From: Lineus longissimus
Taxonomy: Eukaryota > Nemertea > Pilidiophora > Heteronemertea > Lineidae
Reading direction: 5' to 3'
Length of the DNA stretch: 64,000 bases
NCBI RefSeq assembly: GCF_910592395.1
Contig: NC_088324.1
Location: 622,001 to 686,000, forward strand
In this document: one piece after another, positions 57,001 through 64,000 of the stretch
Position numbering within the stretch: the stretch's first letter is position 1
How the letters are laid out: each line of letters opens with the position of its first letter
Program-made: the position numbers and the translations under genes
The notes under the pieces: generated by a model
What the model was told of the DNA's origin: nothing
The model's input: only the letters and a program-made list of their open reading frames with translations
Databases searched by the model: none

Positions 57001-60000
57001 GTATCATTTGGTTAGGATGTATAGGGGCAAGGAAAACATATTACAGATACTCTAAACATGTTGACATAACCATGGAAAGCACATGACTGATGGTCCCAGA
57101 CGACCTTCGTGGCGTCTGCTGGCGAGTTTATACTAGTCACGAGGGGATAAATCAAGCTCGTTTCAACAGGTGATGCTTGTATAGATAACTGCAGCATATG
57201 AAAGATGCTAAGGTACGCACTTCGTGGAAACAGAGTTTTGCAAAGAAAACTAATGGTATCATTTGGTTAGGATGTATAGGGGCAAGGAAAACATATTACA
57301 GATACTCTAAACATGTTGACATAACCATGGAAAGCACATGACTGATGGTCCCAGACGACCTTCGTGGCGTGTGCTAGCGAGTTTATACCAGTCACGAGGG
57401 GATATATCAAGTTCGTTTCCACAGGTGAGGTCTCATTTATAACGGTACCCATACTTGCTGCACTTACGTTTCGTGCATTTGAATCCATCTCCTTGGTATC
57501 CTTTCTTGCAGCCACAGGTATATACCCCTTTGTCTCCAGGTCTGCATACAGCATCCTTGCCACAAGGTTTAAGCTCACTGGACCCTAGCTTGGCGACTGA
57601 TCCTACTTTGATACACTTGTAAAGTGTCGTGCAGTCGGAGCTTATGCGCTCATCACCAATCTGATAGGTAAAAAGAATTGTTGACACTATCAGCAGATGA
57701 AGTACAATAAAAAGCCCCACTACATGCTCTGGTCTCTTCAATCCTGGTGAGATTACGTCATACCGGAAAAGAGAAAAAGCAAAGACCGTATAGTTTTTTC
57801 CTCATAAGAGTAGCAATATAAGCAGAACTACTTATGAAATGGTTGATGAAGGTAACATTGTCTTAGACGGCGAGGGGGCGATTTCTTCGTTTATGCAGTT
57901 AAGGGTGAAGAGTTAGACACGATCTGACTCAGTAAGGTTCTACTCATTACCCACCGTGTAATAGTTTTTGTCTGCATCCCAACAGCCACATGACTGCTCG
58001 GGGACACACGAATCACCATCTCGGATGAAGCCTTTATTACACTTGCAGCCTTCCATCAACTCATCCTCACAGAAGATTGGTTCGGGCTTGATACACGTCG
58101 GTTGGCATGGACGCATCTTGGACTCATATACGCTGTTAGCAGGGCACTTCATTGCTGGAAAATGACATTGATATTAATCGTATATTAACAGTAAAAAGAG
58201 AACAAGGTAGAGACCATTCGATAATAAAGTGAAAACTGTGATGATGGTTTTAACGTCTACATGCTTGTTTTAAGGATGTCAGGAAAGGTCTCATCATTTA
58301 CAATGCGCTCACATCAGAGCCACTGCCCCAACACCAGAATCACACAACACGAGTCAATGGATGCAGGCGCTGACCAAACACAAGATCCCCAAGAGCCAAT
58401 TTACTCGGGTTGAAACCAGACGCTCTTGGCATTTACCAGATCCTAGAGCCAATGGACCCACTCCAGATGCACTGGAACAACGCCAGCACCACTTGCTCCA
58501 CACCGAAGCCAAATGGTTCTTGATTTTCGAACTTCTGTGACCAGTTGCCTTAGGCATAGCGTGACCTCAGGAATATTCCCCAATCAAATTGAGGGTTACA
58601 AGGCTAGAACTTCATTGGTTCCATTTTGATATTCGACAAGCAATCGGAAGGCCATTATTGTAGATTTGCAGCCAAAGCATCTTTTTGAAAAGCAAAATGA
58701 GTCAAACTTACGACAGAATGTGGTTGTTCTCCAAACCTTCGAAGGTTGGTAACCATTCAGCTGACATTCGCTGGCGAATTCTCCCACATCAGCGCATATC
58801 ACTTCTTTAATGGACTCGGGTTTGTCCACAAAAGCGCAAGCATCTATCTGGCAAGCAGCATAGGCTGACTTCCAATCTACCTTTGCGCTCTTGATGCACT
58901 CTGCGAATGGTCCAGTGGTTGACTTGATGTAACCGCAGTACGTGTCTGATGCAATGAGGGCATTGTTCTTATCCGAACATTTGATGACTGGATCCTCGCT
59001 CTTCTTACAGCTAAAGTATCAACACTATTAAATTCGACTTCTATTTGGAATGAATACAAAAATCTGCTGTATGGTAAGACTTCCAAAGTCATCCTACCTC
59101 TCTGGACGAACTATTCGAAAGGATATCACGAATAAGCTGTCGCCCACCTGTCTTATTTGAATGTGACGGTACTCGTGACCGCAAGTAAAGGCTGTCTGTT
59201 CGTATTCAACAAAGGGCGAATACTATTCTAAACCTTTCGATGTATTTCTGACATCGGTTGAATATTGCAGGATCCGGATTCAGATAAGACATAGTGTGGT
59301 TTGTTATATATGTTATCAAGCATAGAACTTATTATTTTCAAGGTATACAACCGATTTCTTTTGTTTTATTTGATCATATTTCAAACGGCTTGTTTGAAAC
59401 ATACACTTACTTAACTAATGGCACATCCGAGTCATCGGGAACCTGATAATTATTGAAGCTAGTCAAGGCATCTGCCATTCCATCGCAGTCACCACACATT
59501 CCAGTAAGCTTTCCAGCACCTCCATACTGCCAGTGGCCAAGAGATGTCACAATACCTCCATATTGACCACCGAATGACAAAGCGAAGGAACAGGTTGGCA
59601 CTGATATCTTAAAGTCGTTGGCTCCAGATTTTGTGGCACTGAGAGTATGTCCGCCTTTGAGTTTGAGGTTAAAGGGCATTCTTTGTGTGAGGCCACTGAC
59701 CTGCAGAACAAAGTTGTGGTGACTTGTTAGAGAGTGATGCAATGTCCCATATAACTGGCTAACATAAATTGTCAGATTAGTCGATGGTTGTATCGCAACT
59801 TCTGTTTGTTGAAAAATGGCTTATCATAAACCGCGAGATGAGAAATCGCGAAATCGCGAGATAAGTAATCATCATTTTCTACTTCCCTCGATCACGACAA
59901 TCACCATTTCTAACGCTGCTGTCCACTTCTCAATTCGATGAGAGTGCGGCCGAATACAATACAAAGGCTACATGCACCTGCATGTTCATCTTGACCACAA

Positions 60001-63000
60001 GGGTTTTTGCAACTTATCAAGATATGCTGTGAGTATAATACCGCGAGGTTCAGTATGCAGTATGTGTCAAGATTATTTTCCCGTTAGGCCTGGCGGCACA
60101 AGTCACCATACACATGATTGACCGATAACACAGGGCATGTACCTGGTGAACGTCTGGTCATCGCTAAAAATAGCACGGGATAGTCTGACCATCGAAAGTA
60201 GGCTATAAGTTAGGTTAAATTCCACACATCGCAGAGCGGAGTCTGTTTCAATGGGCAAATCAAAACAAGGATAACTCCAGACTACAGCCTCGGTCTCATA
60301 AATGTTCGCCTTTTCAGGTTCCATATTTGCAATACATCCTCTGGCGCATGTTACTCTCACAGAGGTTGGCATCTAGCGATTTCGCATTCCGCATCTCGCG
60401 GTTAATAATAAGTCGGTAAAAATACCATTACACTTCAGAATATTGATTGAACATTGCTTGCATTTTGATTTCGCCTATCACATGCAAGTAACGCGAAAAA
60501 ACCCCAATGAGAAACAAGTGAGATGTAAACGCTCTTTGATCCAAACATCTTATTAGAGTGTGCAGATCGAGATTCTGTCTTGATGAAAGAACAATGAACC
60601 ACCACAACAATATGACAGTTCTAGCAATTTATCAAACAGCTCAAATTCATCAAAAAAGGGTGGAGCATATACTAGTATATGAGAACGTACCCTAGTCCAT
60701 CCGTCCTTGTGAAGTCTGACAACGAAACCTCCCATCTTCAGGTCCATCATCCTACCGAAAGACACAATTGTGTTGCCTCGATATTCGTTCTTCACCTCAA
60801 TGGAGAAGGAACACGCGACGTCAGAGTTGGTCGTCTTGGAGAAGACATATTTGCAGACACCCATGAAGTCGATCATTCTGGTAAAATCGTCGTAACGATG
60901 GTAATGGGGATCTCCCCAAGCCTTGCAGGTGCAGATTTCTAGTGGATAAAACAGACGGAGAGCTACACTTAGTATACATCAAACATCAATAATCTACATG
61001 CATCAATTTGTGCTGAGGAGACACTCAACTTCGCTACATAGTTTGGAATCAAATGAGTCTAAACACGCCTGATATACAATTTGACTTACCGTTATGATGC
61101 ACCGATAATTGAATACATGTCGTTTGGATGAACAACTTTCAAGAGCAACACTTTGAGAACCAAGATAAAGTTTTAATGCGTTGTATCATCTACAGAGGCA
61201 TTTTTATCACTAATCAATTAGTTCGTTATTGGTTATTCAAACTCAATTCCAAAGACGGACTTACTTTCTGTACAATTCTTCAATCTGAGATCCCATGATT
61301 TCGGTGGAGTACAACCTGAAGTGAAGGAAAACACGAAAATGTGTATTTAGCCTCGAGGTTAAGAACGAACACCTCTTGATGAGTGATCGAAATTAGAATG
61401 TCATGTAACATCTCCAAGCAAAGCTGAATGTAGATAGACAGTAGTGACTACGTGGCTTCGGTAATGTTAACAACTGCTTGCCTTGAACCAGACTTTTCCC
61501 TTCAGTGTTTTGTCTATTCTATCATCGTCTCTGAACAGCGTACAGGCTACACTACATCTGACAAACTATTTAATGTATCAACAAATCATTTGATGTACGA
61601 GCACTTTTTCAGATTGAACATCTTGGAATCCATAATTTGAAATTTAAGGATTCGGAATTAAGGCTTTGGTGTATTATATCTTTTTACATTGAATATCCTC
61701 CAATATAATGAACTATACTTACGAGCAACACAGTCTCCTTTCTTCAACATGTCAGAAGGTTTACACCCTGAAGGTAAAATTTGAACGGAATAACTTTTAT
61801 ACTCTGGCTTTTCCAAATATATCTCCAAAAGGATATATGAACTTCATTAATATAATTATCAGGTCGGAGTATACATTCTAACATTAAAACCTAACCATCA
61901 TCACATTCACAATCACGAAAATCTTAATGACTGCCACCAACGGTCCTTGGATGTCGAGGCCAAGGACCACGGCACTAGTATCTCCCAGGCTTCATCATCA
62001 GTAATCGTTATCGTGCGTTTGTTATTATACAGTTATTGAGATAAGACATACATACTGTCCACACATCGTTTGGTCGGGATGTTCCATAACTGAGACTCGG
62101 TGCACCCTAGAGAAAAAGGTAAAGCATTAAACGACAATTAATGGTTACGAAACTTCATTCAGCTTAGAATGGATTCAATTTAGAATCCACCCAGTGATTG
62201 TGTATTAATGTACAAACTCATGGCTTAAGGAATTCACACCGCACTTGCGCGTCACTCTATCATGAATGAGATCGCGATGGTTAAGTAGCTTTGGCAAAGC
62301 CTTTGGTGAGGTCGCATCCAAAAAGCGAGTGCAGATAATGAAAACGAGTTGCAACGCATTTAAAATACAACACTGTTTTACCACAGTCGAGCTGCCTCAA
62401 GAGGATAAACTACAGAAAGACAGATATATTTAAAAGGATAAGTGCTATGTTGTAGGCTAATCCTGTGATGTCTCATACTAACTCGGTGTGCAGATTTTCT
62501 TGGTGTTATCCCAGATCTCCTCTGGAGCGCAGCGGTTGACACATTTATCCCCCGTCCATCTCTTTGCAACATTTGTGCATTCTTGAAGAAAAAGGAAGTT
62601 AATTACTGGCAGTGAAAACCTCTTCCTCTCCCTAGTTAATGTTTAATCTTTCAACAGAAAAACACTTGAAACTTATAAACTTTAGTGCACCCTTTCGGTC
62701 GTGTGGATGGAGATCCGTTTGCAATATCGTTTATGAAGGAAAATGATAACCGGTTAAGAAGACACGCAAAGGGATGGCAAATTTGGCAAAAATATTGGCC
62801 TTTGTAGGGATGAACCAAAGGACGTTCCGATGCTTGTATAGATAACTGCAGCATATGAAAGATGCTAAGGTACGCACTTCGTGGAAACAGAGTTTTGTAA
62901 AGAAAACTAATGGTATCATTTGGATGGGATGTATAGGGGCCAGGAAAACATATTACAGATACTCTAAACATGTTGACATAACCATGGAAAGCACATGACT

Positions 63001-63812
63001 GATGGTCCCAGACGACCTTCGTGGCGTCTGCTGGCGAGTTTATACCAGTCACGAGGTGATATATCAAGCTCGTTTCCACAGGTGAGGTGTCATTTACAAC
63101 GGCACCCATACTTGCTGCACTTACGTTTCGTGCATTTGAATCCATCTCCTTGGTATCTTTTCTTGCAGACACAGGTATATACCCCTTTGTCTCCAGGTCT
63201 GCATACAGCATCCTTGCCACAAGGTTTAAGCTCACTGGACCCTAGCTTGGCGACTGATCCTACTTTGATACACTTATAAAGTGTCGTGCAGTCGGAGCTT
63301 ATGCGCTCATCACCAATCTGATAGGTAAAAAGAATTGTTGACAATATCAGCATATGCAGAACAATGAAAAGCCCCACTACATGCTATGGTCTCTGCAATC
63401 CTGATGAGATTACGTCATACCGAAAAAGAGACGAAGCAAAGTCCATATAGTTTTTTCCTCATAAGAGTAGCAATATAAGCAGAAGTACTTATCAAATGGT
63501 TGATGAAGGTAACATTGTCTTAGACGGCGAGGGGGGCGATTTCTTCGTTTATGCAGTTTAGGGTCAAGAGTTAGACACGATCTGACTCAGTAAGGTTCTA
63601 CTCATTACCCACCGTGTAATAGTTTTTGTCTGCATCCCAACAGCCACATGACTGCTCAGGGACACACGAATCACCATCTCGGATGAAGCCTTTACTACAC
63701 TTGCAGCCTTCCATCAACTCATCCTCACAGAAGATTGGTTCGGGCTTGATACACGTCGGTTGGCACGGACGCATCTTTGACTCATATACGCTGTTAGCAG
63801 GGCACTTCATTG
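50947..63812 (-). CDS. Large secreted VWD/C8/TIL multidomain protein, 3' part (5' end outside window)
   Basis: Fourteen exons join in phase on the minus strand: 63613-63812, 63125-63317, 62483-62581, 62056-62106, 61723-61767, 61265-61315, 60691-60938, 59411-59700, 58712-59010, 57955-58154, 57468-57660, 53894-54535, 51492-51602, 50947-51062. Domain order: TIL, TILa/EGF, four Cys-Trp-Cys segments, VWD, C8, TIL, TILa/EGF, LamG-like jellyroll, small Cys domain, FN2, stop. The VWD-C8-TIL cassette is that of mucins, zonadhesin, IgGFc-binding protein and SCO-spondin, so an extracellular disulfide-rich, probably multimerising protein is expected. No ortholog name can be given: the LamG plus FN2 end is unlike those vertebrate proteins. 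Signal peptide and earlier cassettes would lie beyond 64000. All intron boundaries used are GT-AG. Confidence 0.85.
51492..51602 (-). CDS. Exon: small cysteine domain of the VWD protein
   Basis: 37 codons, phase 1 in and out, acceptor CTCCTTCCAG, donor AAGG|GTGAGT. It reads TCDTQMKTKVASGVTY then FAGMQYYCKDDGKYAEVKK. Two Cys and a YYCKDDGKY core suggest a minimal linker or VWC-like module. Similarity to a named domain is not certain. Confidence 0.7.
52530..52912. repeat. CpG-rich patch bounded by direct repeats (intron)
   Basis: GCCGCCAACTTCGGCGT occurs at both ends (about 52538 and 52885), and GCCACTTGCCGCCACTTGCC and many GGCGTCGGCG words lie between. Much richer in CpG than the surrounding AT-rich intron, which suggests an inserted element or CpG island. 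No exon is supported. Confidence 0.45.
53894..54535 (-). CDS. Exon: LamG-like jellyroll (concanavalin A-like) domain
   Basis: A 642-nt exon, phase 1 in and out (acceptor CTGTTTCAG, donor CCTG|GTAAGT). It shows the LamG-like pattern: GINAWVFTAHNYVKITSDGK, DSFTIATYLYQD, GPIVEWRGRG, KKWSFVGISYSQQTGNLVMW and VDGNVV. Such domains bind glycans or proteins outside the cell. The whole domain is in one symmetrical exon, so it could have been acquired by exon shuffling. Confidence 0.85.
55000..56390. other. Intron of the VWD gene, no feature recognised
   Basis: No exon with matching phase is visible between 54535 and 57468, and the phases of those two exons join directly. Confidence 0.4.
56862..57381. 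repeat. 255-bp tandem repeat inside duplication copy A
   Basis: GTTTATACTAGTCACGAGGG or its variant occurs at 56871, 57126 and 57381, exactly 255 bp apart. Copy B (62829-63062) has this segment once, so the expansion came after the segmental duplication or was lost in B. Confidence 0.93.
57468..57660 (-). CDS. Exon: TILa/EGF-like segment, copy A
   Basis: Acceptor TTACCTATCAG, 64 codons, donor AAAC|GTAAGT, enters in phase 0 and leaves in phase 1. It starts IGDERISSDCTTLYKC (completing the TILa pattern begun by NYYT in the previous exon) and ends in an EGF-like CGCKKGYQGDGFKC. Joins in frame to the LamG-like exon. Confidence 0.85.
57955..58154 (-). CDS. Exon: trypsin-inhibitor-like (TIL) domain, copy A
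   Basis: Acceptor CATTTTCCAG. It starts MKCPANSVYESKMRPC and contains CKCNKGFIRDGDSCVP then SCGCWDADKNYYT. The TIL signature (CPxNSxY ... CxCxxGF ... CV) is plain. The donor is ACG|GTGGGT; the GT four bases further would put the next exon out of frame. Confidence 0.9.
58712..59010 (-). CDS. Exon: C8 domain
   Basis: 299 nt, phase 2 in, phase 1 out. Reads CKKSEDPVIKC, TYCGYIKSTTGPFAEC, AYAACQIDACAF and VICADVGEFASEC, ending TTTFC. Spacing of the Cys matches C8, which always follows VWD in this superfamily. Confidence 0.9.
59411..59700 (-). CDS. Exon: VWD domain, second half
   Basis: Acceptor TTGTTCTGCAG, phase 0 in, phase 2 out (donor TTAA|GTAAGT). Shows SVPTCSFALSFGGQYG and GAGKLTGMCGDCDG, the VWD motif GLCGxCxG with M in place of L. 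That CxxC motif is tied to disulfide multimer formation in VWF and mucins. Confidence 0.9.
59817..60414. mobile_element. TIR element in VWD intron
   Basis: ATAAACCGCGAGATGAGAAA and TCGCGAAATCGC at 59823 are inverted at 60372-60405 (GCGATTTCGCATTCCGCATC, TCGCGGTTAAT). Arms are ~35-40 bp and the length ~600 bp. No coding frame; non-autonomous element. Confidence 0.65.
60691..60938 (-). CDS. Exon: VWD domain, first half
   Basis: Acceptor TATCCACTAG, phase 1 in, phase 0 out (donor CTAGG|GTACGT). Reads ICTCKAWGDPHYHRYDDF and MIDFMGVCKYVFSK: the GDPHY calcium-site start and FxGxCxYxF of VWD. Joins the second half at 59700 without frame conflict. Confidence 0.9.
61265..62581 (-). CDS. Four short phase-1 exons with Cys-Trp-Cys pattern
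   Basis: Exons 62483-62581 (99 nt), 62056-62106 (51), 61723-61767 (45) and 61265-61315 (51) all enter and leave in phase 1 with clear AG/GT sites. They read QCTNVAKRWTGDKCVNRC and APEEIWDNTKKICTP; RCTESQLWNIPTKRCVD; RCKPSDMLKKGDCVA; RCTPPKSWDLRLKNCTE. Each small exon has two Cys 10-14 residues apart, usually with a central W. They lead straight into ICTCKAWGDPHY of the VWD. I know no named domain of this size; they may be decayed or minimal EGF/CCP-type modules. Confidence 0.75.
63125..63317 (-). CDS. Exon: TILa/EGF-like segment, copy B
   Basis: Same length, boundaries and phases as 57468-57660, with only a few base changes (CVCKKRYQGDGFKC for CGCKKGYQGDGFKC). Joins in frame to 62581. Confidence 0.85.
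63613..63812 (-). CDS. Exon: TIL domain, copy B (first exon of this gene in the window)
   Basis: 200 nt, boundaries as in 57955-58154, one residue different (CKCSKGF for CKCNKGF). It would follow a C8 exon that should lie just beyond 64000 if the duplicated unit includes it. Confidence 0.88.
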
Positions 63813-64000
63813 CTGGAAAATGACATTGATATTAATCGTATATTAACAGTAAAAAGAGAACAAGGTAGAGACCATTCGATAATGAAGTGAAAACTGTGAT
63901 GATAGTTTTAACGTCTTCATGCTTGTTTTAAGGATGTCAGGAAAGGTCTCATCATTTACAATGGCCTCACATCAGAGCCACTGCCCAAACACCAGAATCA

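Larger units (their letters stand above)
56380..58342 (-). repeat. Segmental duplication, copy A (with TIL and TILa/EGF exons)
   Basis: Shares exons and introns with 62665-63999 at about 98% in the exons. The offset is ~5.66 kb at the exons but ~6.28 kb at the 3' end (TGCACCCTTTCGGTCGTGTG at 56399 and 62683), because copy A carries extra 255-bp tandem units. Confidence 0.93.
62665..63999 (-). repeat. Segmental duplication, copy B (continues past window)
   Basis: Counterpart of 56380-58342. Still matching at the right edge of the window, so the 5' limit of the duplicated unit is not seen. Confidence 0.93.

Noticed and set aside
56697-57197. Frames reading PVETSLIYPLVTS repeated in the VWD gene
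   Set aside because: They lie in the intron after the TILa/EGF donor, in a 255-bp tandem repeat, and the neighbouring exon phases join without them.

Overview
This window is nuclear DNA of a marine-type bilaterian invertebrate. The evidence is spliced genes with GT-AG introns, animal-specific domain combinations (VWD-C8-TIL, FN2, Mab-21/cGAS-like nucleotidyltransferase, LACTB), an animal Ty3/Gypsy element, many MITE and foldback elements, and minisatellites. The phylum cannot be fixed from the sequence alone: a lophotrochozoan or an invertebrate deuterostome would both fit.

Layout. 1-790 is a ~71-bp minisatellite, followed by a zone of degenerate repeats to ~2.9 kb. 2965-8412 (minus) is one uninterrupted coding exon for a ~1815-residue protein: ~35 ankyrin repeats followed by a cGAS/Mab-21-type nucleotidyltransferase that keeps its catalytic residues. 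8.6-20.7 kb is mostly non-genic: a 60-bp minisatellite, a TA-flanked inverted-repeat transposon, a foldback element, the last coding exon of an unrecognised plus-strand gene (17748-17913) with a decayed copy of that exon beside it, and a 30-bp minisatellite with higher-order structure.

22279-32073 (minus) is a complete five-exon LACTB gene (mitochondrial serine beta-lactamase-like protein, 523 aa). Its introns hold three tandem arrays and several foldback elements. Two ~93% similar copies of a ~435-bp palindromic MITE lie in the same orientation, one 3' of the gene and one in intron 1. 32865-38382 is a nested insertion: a MITE with 26-bp TIRs and a 9-bp target duplication, itself hit by a 4542-bp Ty3/Gypsy element with identical 143-bp LTRs and a 5-bp target duplication. 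39-50 kb is repeat-rich: a GTC-rich dispersed repeat, a Helitron helicase remnant, palindromic elements and tRNA-like SINE fragments. It also holds two candidate first exons of a plus-strand gene (42434-42691) and one candidate exon at 48.9-49.1 kb.

50947 to the right edge (minus) is the 3' part of a large secreted multidomain gene: TIL, TILa/EGF, four short Cys-Trp-Cys exons, VWD, C8, TIL, TILa/EGF, a LamG-like jellyroll, a small Cys domain and FN2. Its exon phases join without conflict over 14 exons. The TIL and TILa/EGF exons are present twice in a ~98% identical tandem segmental duplication.

The genes do not form an operon or a shared pathway. The most notable item is the ankyrin-nucleotidyltransferase fusion, a candidate innate immune sensor of the cGAS-like receptor superfamily whose repeat array is still being homogenised.
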